A stretch of 64,000 nucleotides of DNA from Tubulanus polymorphus (taxonomy: Eukaryota > Nemertea > Palaeonemertea > Tubulaniformes > Tubulanidae): assembly GCF_964204645.1 (NCBI RefSeq), contig NC_134034.1, forward strand, positions 7,559,414-7,623,413, given 5' to 3'. Each line of letters starts with the position of its first letter. Within the stretch, counting starts at the first letter, position 1. Of the stretch, positions 1 through 9,608 are shown one piece after another. A program made the position numbers and the translations under genes. The notes below the pieces were generated by a model. It had not been told where the DNA came from and searched no databases. It worked only from the letters and a program-made list of their open reading frames with translations.

Positions 1-336
1 CTCACGGTTATCCGCTGAACACCAACAATCCAAAAGTGTGATCGGAACTTCGCGACAGTAGTTGATACACCGTGGTGCCCTCGCTGGTGTTTGAAAAAGA
101 CCAGGTAAAGACCACGTCAAATATTCTATTTTTAAGGCTCCAGTCAGGTTCAGATAGTTGGTTAGATCAAGGATTAGGGTTAGGGTGAGGTTTAGGCTTA
201 ATAAAGGGTTAATTCAATGTTTGAACTTGTAACTCCCCATACGTCAGTCGATGCTAATGTGTGAATCCTCGATTGTGGTGTCCGTCGCTTTCGAATAATA
301 ATAAGTTTTTCGTTTATGAATTATTAGAGATGCAAT

Positions 337-1113
337 TTATTGATCATGAACTTTATAAATTTTTGAAACAATCTTTAAAAATTCAACAAATACATTGCTA
401 TCTTCCGACAATCGTCGTCTCCACATGAACTCTGCGAAATACGAGTCGTGTAATGCTTTTCGAGTGCCAAATCGTGGCAGGGAACATTTGACAAGGTGCC
501 ACATTCCTTCTTCGTATGAGCCCCAGTCTCCAGATCTTTAAAATGTATGGGATGGTTTACCTTCAAATGTTGGAAACCTTCGTTTTCTAACGTGTCGTAC
601 GCACGCCAACAATCCAAAATCACGGTTGTCCCATCTTCAACCCAATCTTTTAAAACGTTGAGCAGGGTTTCACGCGATCTTTCCGGAACAGCAACCATAA
701 AACAACGAACTGGTGGTGGACCGCGTTCAACACCTGCAAAAACCCATTGGCGCTCGACATGTTTGCCGCGATGGAACTAACGTTTACCAAACTTGGATTC
801 ATCGATCTCCACAATTTTTCCAACACCGCCGATCTTTTCGGATTTATCCATCACGGTAGAATAACATACCTCTCGACAGAAATTGAACCAGTCAACCACC
901 GTGTGGTCTGAGCCTAGTTTCAGTTCGTGTTTCGCATTCTAGGCCGAAATCCCACGGGTCCACAAGTACGTCAGTTGGAGTACGTTAGCTAATGACAAGT
1001 GGCTACCACTAAACTAGGATTTGTTTCTGATAGACCTTTGTTTTCGGCATTTTTTGCAACGCCATATGTAGCCATCCGATTTTTGTTGTTCATGTACCCA
1101 TGACATGTCAATT
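337..1113 (-). pseudogene. Merlin (IS1016/ISXO2-like) transposase remnant
   Basis: Reading the minus strand from about 1113 down gives, in order, a CxxC zinc-ribbon-like piece (CKKC), the segment HTVVDWFNFCREVC, then VGKIVEIDESKFGKR and QWVFAGVERG, then DGTTVILDCWRAYDTL, and finally EFMWRRRLSEDSNVF before a stop at 337-339. These are hallmarks of the ISXO2-like DDE transposase domain, which in animals belongs to Merlin DNA transposons. In-frame stops fall near 1015, 945 and 779, and a frameshift near 470 separates the last segment, so the gene is dead. No terminal inverted repeats were identified. The family call is firm; the exact 5' end is uncertain. Confidence 0.8.
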
Positions 1114-1294
1114 CCGTCGTCTGGGCAAATCATGGATGCAGCAATCAAATCTAGAAAACAAAGTTAGACGTTTAGAAATGATATCCGATGAATATACAGA
1201 TGCACATCAACAAAAAGTCTTTGTTTTGTCTTACCAAATTTCATCAACCAATCCAGTAAAACGTCGTTATTCTCACATAGTGCCAATACATCTT

Positions 1295-1475
1295 AGTAAT
1301 AGGGGTAATGGGCTTTCATACGAAAGGTCGAAAGGTCGAGCTCATAAAAGAAGAAAAATATGAAAATAATAACAATTTCTATTTGAATTAGTAGCGAAAC
1401 TCATAAAAAATGAAAAATAATTCTCGCACACTCGAATTTATTTTTCATTTTCTACTCGCTAGAAAAAGTGTGAGT
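1295..1475 (+). repeat. Polinton D terminal sequence with hairpin
   Basis: It begins AGTAATAGGGG, the same outer bases as the terminal palindromes at 19593 and 51962, and contains the shared stretch AAAGGTCGAAAGGTCGAG. A hairpin lies at about 1399-1457, with arms around TAAAAAATGAAAAATAA and loop TCGCACACTC, matching the loops of the other two termini. The outer right arm (AACCTTTAATCTAGAAC...CCCTATTACT) is missing. Just inside come repeated AAAGTGTGAGT words, also found inside terminus B. This marks the decayed left end of a fourth Polinton copy. Confidence 0.65.
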
Positions 1476-1614
1476 AAAGTGTGAGTGAAATAACTCATAT
1501 TTTAGAAAAGTAACGAGTAATTAACGAGTTGATTAAAATTAGATTTTTAAACATAAAAGTGTGAGTAAAGTGTGAGTAATAATTCATATTTTAACATTGA
1601 ATATTTATATTTGA

Positions 1615-2315
1615 ATGAGTTTTAATGAAAATTCTGTTATAAAAATGAAGACAGAAGAAGAACCCAACTTTAAAATCGAAATAAAAGAAACCAATAAATT
1701 ATTTTCACAGTTTAACATTAAAAATTATATCTCAGCAACAAATTTAGTGTCCGCAAGGTATTATGAAATTGATAAGATTACTATGATTAAACAAATATCA
1801 TCAAATGAAACATATTTAATTACTGAACTAGTAGATACTTAAGATAATGGCGTTAAAAATCCTAAATTGTTCAATACAGTTTTACATTTTAAAGCAACTT
1901 TAGATGAAAACATAATTAATATTCTTAAAATTCCTTTCAATGAAAGAAATGATGATGTAATACTTTCTAAAGATTACAATGATTTGATTAACCTAAGAAT
2001 TGAAAAAAGACAATTATATTATTTCAATTTTGATAATAAACAAATTATCTATAATGAAAATTCATCAAATATTGGCATTCAATGTGAATTAGATAATGAA
2101 AAATCATATAAAGATATTGCAATTCAATGTGATTTAGAAAATGAATTCAAAGATTTAATCCTAATGAAAAAATTCATTGTCATTGCGGAGGTAAATATTC
2201 AAAATCACATAAATCAAAGCATTATGAAACAATTAAACATAAAAGCTGGCGTAAAGAGTAACAATTCTACATAAAAAATATATTATATAGTCAAATAATT
2301 ATTGAATTGAGTTGA
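1615..2315 (+). pseudogene. Polinton D terminal gene, C-terminal C2H2-like finger
   Basis: This AT-rich gene sits just inside the D terminus and reads inward. An in-frame stop falls at 1840-1842, and a frameshift near 2165-2175 moves the reading frame. The last frame encodes HCHCGGKYSKSHKSKHYETIKH, with Cys/His spacing of a finger, and ends at 2313-2315. The middle has two near-identical IQC-L-NE segments. Small proteins ending in a CxCGGKY...H...H finger are common next to Polinton ends, so I take it as a Polinton gene by composition, place and finger type; its function is unknown. Confidence 0.5.
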
Positions 2316-2338
2316 ATGATTTAAATATCTAATAGACT

Positions 2339-2430
2339 GTTAAAATGATATATTGTTTGACAGTTGAAATGATAAATTGTTTGACAGTTGAAATGATAAA
2401 TTGTTTGACAGTTAAAATGATAAATTGTTT
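2339..2430. repeat. 24-bp minisatellite, about 4 copies
   Basis: Units of GTTGAAATGATAAATTGTTT plus GACA repeat four times with one- or two-base changes, directly between the Polinton D gene and the Penelope fragment. Confidence 0.85.
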
Positions 2431-2494
2431 CCATTAAACATTCTTTACTATCCAGGAATATCCAAATTAGGAACAGTTTAACACTCATACACTG

Positions 2495-2556
2495 GATAAA
2501 CTTTGATACTCACAAGAGCGAGCTTTCACCTACATTCTGTAGGCATCGTCAGGCTT
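2495..2556 (-). ncRNA. Hammerhead-ribozyme-like motif of a Penelope-like element
   Basis: On the minus strand the core CTGACGA (2552-2546) is followed by a perfect stem CCTACA-GAA-TGTAGG, then GAAA (2527-2524), then a short stem CTCGC-TCTT-GTGAG and TA. This order, CUGANGA / stem II / GAAA / stem III / UH, is the hammerhead layout. Hammerheads are known in the terminal repeats of Penelope-like elements, and a Penelope coding fragment lies just upstream. The stem I pairing is poor by eye, so activity is doubtful in this copy. Confidence 0.55.
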
Positions 2557-2605
2557 AATGTGACGTCATCAGATGTTGTTGATGTGACGACACAGCCGGA
2601 TCTCG

Positions 2606-3560
2606 TCAGCTGGTCTGTGAAGGCTCCCGCGCGTCATCTGCTGCCTTAAGGATGTTATTCCATACAGGGGGTAGAGCAAATCTCCCAAAGTCTTTATTCA
2701 GCGTGGGGTGTCTCAGGTATATGTAAAATGACTCCTGAACACCTCGTTCGAACCACCGGGGTTCCACCGTCAAAATGTCTGTGTTGCCTATATCAACAGA
2801 GTGATCAGGATTGTCAGTATGGATGTGTTGGGATACCTCTGACGTCATAGAGCTAGGTCGACGGTGTTCACCAAACCGGGCTCTCAAGGAGCGCTCAGTT
2901 TCACCAACATAACTCGCATCGCAAGATTCACATTTAACATGGTACACCGGTCCTGTAATGCGTTCTTTAGGTACCGGGTCCTTCGGTCTAACTAATAACT
3001 GGCGTAACGTGTTCACCGGTTTAAAATACACACTAATGTTGTAGTCTTTCATCACCCGTCTGATTTGTTCAGACATGCCCTTCACATATGGTACTACGAC
3101 CGATCTCTTACGCGGAGCCTGGGTGTCTCGCTTATTTCTGACTACAGGTTTGGGCTTCGGAAGCATGGTGACTTTGTTGAAGACCCAATTAGGGTAATCA
3201 TTCCATGAGAGAACCTCCTTAATATGTTGTTTCTCCGACTGTCTGTCACTATCATCACTAACTATGGTGTCCGCCCTGTGTAGAAGGGTTTTAACTACAC
3301 CCCTTTTGTGTTCTAACGGGTGGTTGCTGTTGAAATTTAGATATTGGTCTGTGTGTGTGGTTTTTCGGAATACTTTAGTACGAATCGACCCATCCTCATT
3401 GATGACCGCATATGTGTCGAGAAACGCTAGAGCCCTCTCTACACTGCAAATCTCTAGATCGGCTTGTGACGAAGCCTGTAACTCGACCTCACCCTCGGTA
3501 GTCCATTTAATATCATCATCAATGCTGTTTAAATGGTCAGTGAAATACTGAGAAAAACAC
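2606..3560 (-). pseudogene. Penelope-like element: RT C-terminus plus GIY-YIG endonuclease
   Basis: Translation from about 3560 gives the end of a Penelope reverse transcriptase (LAFLDTYAVINEDGS, FRKTTHTDQYLNF, NHPLEHKRGVV) and runs on in one frame to the stop at 2606. The linker YFKPVNTLRQLLVRPKDP and the GIY-YIG-type nuclease core follow (GPVYHVKCESCDASYVGET, then RFGEHRR). The nuclease nicks the target for target-primed reverse transcription. The reverse transcriptase catalytic part is missing, so the copy is 5'-truncated, as is usual for retroelement insertions. AT-rich Polinton D sequence lies on both sides, so it probably inserted into that remnant. Confidence 0.85.
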
Positions 3561-3687
3561 TTCTTAAGTACTGTGCAAGTGTATTAGTTTTTATAGAAAT
3601 TAAAAACATAAATTATTAATCTAAGTATAGAAATAGTTATAATATAATCTATTTTTATATATTTCAGCCAATTTAACAGTCTATTGC

Positions 3688-3957
3688 TTAATTTGAATTA
3701 TACAGTTTATCATTTAGCTCATGAATATATTTATGAGTTTTTAAACTCCTAAAATCTTTATATCTTTTATTACATACTTCACAGCATTTAATATTATTCA
3801 ATCTATCTGAAATATAATTTATATTTTCTATTAATTCAGTGTATCTAATTTTACAGCAATCATAGAATTCTAACAACTGTTTTATACTATAAATTGAAAA
3901 AGAAAATAAACCTGTAAGCATAATAATTGATTTAATATTCTGTTTAATATTCTCCAA
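3688..3957 (-). pseudogene. Fragment with one membrane segment and a C2H2 finger
   Basis: This minus-strand reading frame is AT-rich like the Polinton genes. It has a hydrophobic stretch (IIMLTGLFSFSIYSIKQLL) and then a clean C2H2 finger (CCEVCNKRYKDFRSLKTHKYIHE). It is open up to the palindrome at 3957, where it is cut, so its true start is lost. I do not recognise the protein. Composition and position suggest it belongs to Polinton remnant D. Confidence 0.4.
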
Positions 3958-4190
3958 CTAGGGGTACGCGATGAAGATCTCCCAATGAGAAAATCATTAG
4001 GCGAGAGGTATCTGCCATCATCAGGAGTTGTGGGATGTCGTCCAATGGGTCTTTCATTGAGTAGGTTGGCGACTTCGAATACCTACTCAATGAAAGACCC
4101 ATTGGACGACATCCCACAACTCCTGATGATGGCAGATACCTCTCGCCTAATGATTTTCTCATTGGGAGATCTTCATCGCGTACCCCTAGT
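3957..4190. repeat. Perfect 110-bp inverted repeat with 14-bp spacer
   Basis: Bases 3957-4066 are the exact reverse complement of 4081-4190, with TGGCGACTTCGAAT (4067-4080) between. The right arm is coding sequence of the BEL/Pao fragment that continues rightward; the left arm is an inverted copy of it. The two arms give identical translations on opposite strands, which are not separate genes. Perfect identity means the fold-back is recent or kept identical by gene conversion. Confidence 0.95.
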
Positions 4191-4568
4191 GGACCATTTC
4201 ATCCTCCTAATCAGACCTCGGATACTATGCGTTTGAATTATTTACAGTCAATGGTCGATGCCTTTTGGAACAAATGGATGAGGGATTACTCTCCTACTCT
4301 CGTACCCCGTGCAAAGTGGCATCACGATTCACGTACTGTTAGGATTGGAGATTTGTGTCTGATCAGGGACCTTAACTTGTTAAGAGGTCAGTGGAAACTT
4401 GATGAAGTCGTTAAGTTGTATCTTTCTGCGAAAGATAACAAAGTCCGAAGGGTCCAGCTTAGATATAAGGCTCTGAAATCAGGTGATCAGCATTATACGT
4501 ATACAGCAGATTCGTTCGAAGATAGAGATGTCAAGAACCTCGTGCTCATTGCTCCTGCTGAAGAGTAA
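4081..4568 (+). pseudogene. BEL/Pao retrotransposon pol C-terminus (DUF5641-like)
   Basis: The frame entering from the palindrome reads LNERPIGRHPTTPDDGRYL, then SPNDFLIGR, then FWNKWMRDYSPTLVPRAKWH, RIGDLCLIRDLNLLRGQWKL and KVRRVQLRYK. This is the tail after the integrase in BEL/Pao polyproteins (DUF5641). All upstream domains (gag, protease, RT, RNase H, integrase core) are absent because the fragment ends at the palindrome. An LTR-like block follows about 100 bases downstream. Confidence 0.8.
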
Positions 4569-4665
4569 TAGAGTTGTGATTTTCATGAAAACTTACGAAC
4601 TTTATGAAAATGATGTTTCAATCTAACATTTGTTTATAATGAGTAATTTTCTTCTGGTGGCGGAG

Positions 4666-5063
4666 TGTTTAGAGCATTCAATATTGGATGACCATGTATA
4701 CTATTCTTCATTATAATTCTATATATCTGGGTCACTGACTAGCATTCATTTCTCATAACAATATGAATTTGATCTCTATCTGGTATTGTGTTCTGGCTAT
4801 ATAAAGAGTGTATGCCTTATGCATTAGCCTCCACTTGCTCAGTCTATATACTCGTGTCTACACGTTTCTTTGAGTCTAGCTAAAACTCAGTTCAGGTATC
4901 CGGTGAGTGTTAAATTTCATGTTCATCTACTATTCGTTGTTGTTTACGATGTTTGTCACATTTCTAAATTTATGTTATTATGTATATTTCAGTTTTGAAA
5001 TCTATACAAATAAATGATTCTCAATTCGCCTGACGTAAATGAGTTTTTGATTCGGAGGAAACA
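4666..5063 (+). repeat. Probable BEL/Pao 3' LTR
   Basis: A purine-rich GGTGGCGGAG tract directly precedes TGTTTAGAGC, as in BEL/Pao elements where the polypurine tract abuts the LTR. The block holds a TATA box (CTATATAAAGAG, about 4798) and ends ...GGAGGAAACA. No second LTR is in the window, so the ends are inferred from the TG...CA rule and the pol fragment beside it. Confidence 0.5.
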
Positions 5064-5067
5064 TATA

Positions 5068-5399
5068 TAGTAGCCAATACCATTTTTAAGTACGTAGTTG
5101 TTACACGTACGTGACTGTACGGTGATCTCCACAGGTTAACCGTACGTGAGTTCCCTACTAACGCCGAATGTGAGTTCCTAGTAGCCAATACCATTTTAAG
5201 TACGAAGTTGTTCCCCGTACGCGACTGTACGTGATCTCCACAGGTTTACCGTACGTGAGTTCCCTACTAACGCCGTATGTGAGTTCCTAGTAGCCAATAC
5301 CATTTTAAGTACGAAGTTGTTACCCGTACGTGACTGTACGGTGATATCCACAGGTTAACCGTACGTGATTTCCCTAAAAACGCCGTACGTGAGTTCCTA
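5068..5399. repeat. Three-copy satellite, unit about 110 bp
   Basis: Copies start with TAGTAGCCAATACCATTTT at 5068, 5179 and 5288. Each carries a CCGTACGTGA-rich interior and ends GTGAGTTCC. Copies differ by scattered substitutions and one-base indels. Confidence 0.9.
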
Positions 5400-5489
5400 T
5401 AATCTGCAAACGCGCATGCGTGAAAGAATAGAGTTTGGGTTAGGTGAGGGTATAGGCTATTTGTAAATCAAATTTCATCCAACCTGCAG

Positions 5490-5580
5490 TTACGTCTCTG
5501 GCACAGTGGGTAAATCACTGGACTACGTACTACTGGGTTTTTTTTCCGTTTGGTTTCGAATCCCAATATTGCATGTCTGA
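5490..5580 (+). mobile_element. tRNA-derived SINE head
   Basis: CTCTGGCACAGTGGGTAAAT matches the Pol III A-box pattern (TGGCNNAGTGG), and GGTTTCGAATCCC (5552-5564) matches the B-box. The spacer includes a T-run, and no cloverleaf closes, so this is a SINE and not a working tRNA gene. Confidence 0.6.
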
Positions 5581-6480
5581 GCGTCAACGTACTCACATAC
5601 GGCTAACCTGTTCGTAGGTATGGTATACCGATTTCTCCAGTCTTAACTGATAAGTGTACGGTACAGCTGTACGCATTATACAATTGTTCCCATGGGAATA
5701 GGGCCTATTGATTGGGCATATTATTTCCTGCTTTAGAATACTGAAATAAGCCTAACGTTCATTCAAATATCCAACATCGGTGAAAGTTTTATTACTGTAT
5801 ACATGTACTGTAGGTTTTCATGTTGTATGAATATTTTGCAGTTCAAATGGGTATGATGCTGATTCCAAAGTCAAACGCATGAAGTTAGATGGTCAAGGAC
5901 AGTCAACACCAAGATATCTCTCTTCGACCGATGTTGCACCATAGAAGATCTGATTCTTTCAACGCAAGCAAAGTGATTCAACACGATCGACATAACACTG
6001 GAATAGGCTTGCAGTATCTAACGGTTCATTTCATTTAGTCCTATGTACTTTTTAGCCAATTTGGATTTGATTGTAATTGAAACTCTGGAACTGTTAACAA
6101 AAGACAAGTTGAAAAAACACAAGTTATGTTCAAATTCAAATTTATTTTATTACATCATATTTACAAAGCATATCATTGGTTCTTACAGTAATAATAAATT
6201 GCCCATGGGAGGTGTGGTTTACCTTGAAAGCAAGAGGTTGTTGGTTGGAGTAAGGGCATTGCTTGAAAAATCTTTTTAATTCGTGACTTCAAAGTTCCAC
6301 AAGTTTATATTGTATTTTATCTTTCTTAAAGATTTATTCTGTACTCAAATAAGACCACAGATATACATTTGTTTACGATCCACATCCAAAATTTCGCCGG
6401 GTACAGGTAGGTGCGGCAGGGAAACTATTTTATATTTTCAAAAAAAAATATTTTTCACAATATGAAAAAAAATATTCAAA
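5581..6480. other. Non-coding stretch
   Basis: I see no supported gene. Short open frames at 6043-6279 and 6283-6465 lack any recognisable motif or coding character. Confidence 0.6.
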
Positions 6481-6681
6481 AGGCCATCCCAAAATAATTG
6501 TCCGTTTGCCGTAACACCGACTCAACTTTTCAGGACGAGTCGGTAGGTAGGTAGAAATTAATTTTTTTGCTAAATTTTTGGGCAAAAGAAACAAATTTAT
6601 CACCTTTATAACATGGAAACAATATCGCAAATCTACGTTGTGCACGGGAAATTTGTCTAATAGCGTAGATTTCAAGAATTA

Positions 6682-9245
6682 CAGTCAAACTCGGTTAAGT
6701 CATCATCGTTTTATTCGTCATTTTGTTTAAGTAGTCAGTTTTTGTAAGCACCAAATATATTCTTCATTATTCCAAAGAAATTTCTGTGGTTAATTCGTCT
6801 CTTATAAGTCGTCATTTTGTTTAAATCGTCGTTATCATGTCGGTACAATCAGTCAATTTCCACGTAAAATGCCCCGGTTAACTCGTCGCGGGAAATTTTC
6901 TGAATGCTACTGTAATCAATACATTCCAATATACATATATTGGGGCCTGCTACTGTTGTGAGTGAATATGCGCGGCGGCTCTTGTGCAGTATAAAACACA
7001 ACAATCGATATAGAGTCGTAGATAATACTGTTCAGCGTACAGTCTGAAATAGTTTCTCATGAAGTAAGATGGCAGTAAGATGTAAGATAGAAAGTTGCAG
7101 ACTAAAACATACCAGGAGAAATATGACATTTTAAAGTTTCTGGAAAAAAATCCGGGTATGAAAAAGATCGAAGTTTAATATCAAGCGGCAGACTCCAAAC
7201 GATTATATTAAGAACAAGGACAATATTTTCCGGAAAGTTGAGAATCCTGACGCGAAAAAAAGGGCAAATCAAGCGGGACAGAAAACCAACGTATGCTGAT
7301 GTAGATCTTGCATTGATCCTTTGGTTCCGGCAGAAAGCACATATTCCTGACCTGAGGCTCGATGGTGAAATGTTATTGAAAAAGGCGCGCGACTTTGCGA
7401 TCGAGTTTGGATATGAAGAAAATCCAACTTAAATTAGTTCAAGCTGGATTGACAGATTCAAAAAACGGTATGGAATTGTGCAGGTCAGTAAGTCAGGAGA
7501 ATCAGCAGGTGTTGACTTAGCGATTGTGAACGAATGGAATGAGGGAACATTAAAAGATATTTTGGAAAGATTTACTCCTGACAACATATTTAACGCTGAC
7601 GAAACGGGACTTTTCTGGCAAATGCTGCCAGAAAAGTCCCTTGGATTTTCGAGGCAGAAAACCCATGGTCGAAAACAACCAAAAACTCGTATAACCGTGC
7701 TCGTCGCTAGCAATATGTCTGGAAGCGAAAAACTACCACTCTATGTGATCGGAAAGGCGAAGAATCCGCGCGCATTCAAGAATGTACGACACATACCGGT
7801 GCAGTGCAAGGCTAATAAAAAAGCCTGGATGACCGGAGACTTGTTCGAAAATTGGCTCCGTAAATTGGACCGTCGCATGCTTGTTGAAATGAGAAAGATT
7901 GCAATGGTTTTAGACAATTGCTCAGCCCACCCACACATTGAGTTGGACAATATCGAACTGTTTTTCTTACCGCCGAACACGACGAGTGTCACCCAGCCTA
8001 TGGACAGTGGGATCATAAAGAACTTGAAATTTCATTACCGACATGTCCTTGCTACACGTCGATTAGAGGCGGCTGAGTCTGATGCATCAGTCCCATTGAA
8101 ATGGGATCTTCTTGACGCCTGTATAACTCTTAAAGCGGCATCGCGAAAAGTTTAACAAGAGACAAAAATGCCAATTTTATCGTCAGCACTCCGGATGTCG
8201 TTGAATTGCCTGTTCCTAGCACCTCATCTGATGCTGAAATAAGTCCAGATGAAAGTGAGGAGCGCAGCTTCCGAAATATTTGGAGCAGATTGGGCGAAAT
8301 TTACGGCGATGACAGTGAAATCAACAATGGAACCAGAGAACGATGATAATGGAGATGAGGATGACGATGGACCCATTCCTATCCCACCATCAGTTCCGAA
8401 TCTGAAATCAGCTCACGAAGCACTTGATATTCTACGACGTTTTGCTCTATCGGTAGCGGACAAAAGTTCATCAGACAAAATGATGGAGCTTACCTCTAGT
8501 TACGAGACTGAATTACTTGCAGAGATGCCCAACAGACTTGTTCAGAAATCCATTCTTGATTTTTTCCATGCTTAGTTTATCAATAATAAACTACTGGGAG
8601 GCGAGAGGCCCTCGCGTCTGCTAATTTCTGTTTTTTAACCTTTCTCTTTGCTGTCAGTTAACCGCTTAGCTAATAAGGCAATCCTTGGATTATGGATCCA
8701 TCTCCTCGAATAAGGGAGAAGTCAATACGTGTAAAAATTAAATTTGTTTTTATTTATTTCTCTTGATATTCTTCCCACCTTGATATTGGAGTGTCTTTAG
8801 CACTGCCTTCTTGTAATTTACCAATAAATGACCGGGGAAAAATGATACGGTAGTTTTCAATTTTATTTTGTTCTCCCCTTTAAATTCTTTTGATAAAAAT
8901 ACCCTAATGCCAAAAGAAAAACTATTCACTGAGGACACTCTTTAAATAAATACGAATTACACACGGCTGCACTGAGTCACCCATCCAGATCCGAGCCCCG
9001 ATTAACGTTGCTTAACTTCTAATGATTCTGACATCGTCGAGGATTTACATGAACCGGGAGAGATATTCATGGATTTTCACAAGCTCAGGGGTGTTTTAAG
9101 TATTAAATATTCTGGATGGACGAGTACCATTTTATAAGTGTTTTGGGGAACATTGAAAAATTATCACATAGGCCTAACTCGTCACTTGGATAAGTCGTCG
9201 TTTCAGTATCGGTCCCCCGGACGACAACTTAACCGAGTTTGACTG
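6682..9245 (+). mobile_element. Tigger/pogo DNA transposon
   Basis: Terminal repeats CAGTCAAACTCGGTTAAGT and ACTTAACCGAGTTTGACTG are exact inverses. TA dinucleotides flank both sides (6680-6681 and 9246-9247), the Tc1/mariner target duplication. The 2,564-bp span encloses a pogo-type transposase reading in the plus direction. Confidence 0.9.
7068..8575 (+). pseudogene. Tigger/pogo transposase, decayed
   Basis: A CENP-B-like helix-turn-helix part (RKPTYADVDLALILWFRQKA, then ARDFAIEFGY) is followed by the DDE domain. FNADETGLFWQMLP carries the first Asp, MVLDNCSAHPH the second, and LPPNTTSVTQPMDSGIIKNL the third acidic site. A stop at 7430-7432 interrupts the DNA-binding part. Frameshifts near 8150 and 8300 break the C-terminal region, which ends at 8575 with ILDFFHA. 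The catalytic core (7478-8155) is still open. The gene would cut and paste the 6682-9245 element but is non-functional here. Confidence 0.85.
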
Positions 9246-9608
9246 TATTCTAAAATTATAACTTCGTCCAAAGCGTCATCTCCGTGTTAAAAATGAAACA
9301 GTACATGGAATATATGCGCGCTTTTACCAGCTTCAATTTAGTCACCATTAGAATGAATGGCATCCTATTGGAACACTGCCAGTTTCCAGAAAACTTAAAC
9401 TAGGCCACATGTCAAGGCATGTTTTCACAGATGCACACTTGACTTCAAACATACGTAGCTTATACATCGGCAGTGGGTCGGTCGGTCGGGCCGTTTTTAT
9501 CAAAAATAAAATCTATTTCAATGAATCCCAGAAAAAGGTTTTCACTCGGTACTATTAAAGTCGGGTCGGTCGGGTTACGGCAAACATACCATTATTTTGG
9601 GATGGCCT

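Larger units (their letters stand above)
6481..9608. mobile_element. TIR element hosting a nested Tigger
   Basis: The left end AGGCCATCCCAAAATAAT followed by TTTGCCGTAAC pairs with the right end GTTACGGCAAAC...ATTATTTTGGGATGGCCT. The flanking GGTCGGTCGGG words also appear in the short element at 18553-18977, so the two belong to one family. Outside the nested Tigger there is no coding sequence, so it is non-autonomous. I could not find a convincing target duplication. Confidence 0.65.

Noticed and set aside
172-196. TTAGGGTTAGGG like a telomere
   Set aside because: Only two clean units, within ordinary unique sequence; short runs of this kind are common.
3944-4236. Two nearly identical proteins on opposite strands
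   Set aside because: Both arise from the two arms of the perfect palindrome.
5490-5580. A functional tRNA gene
   Set aside because: A- and B-box-like segments are present but no cloverleaf or acceptor stem forms; it fits a SINE.
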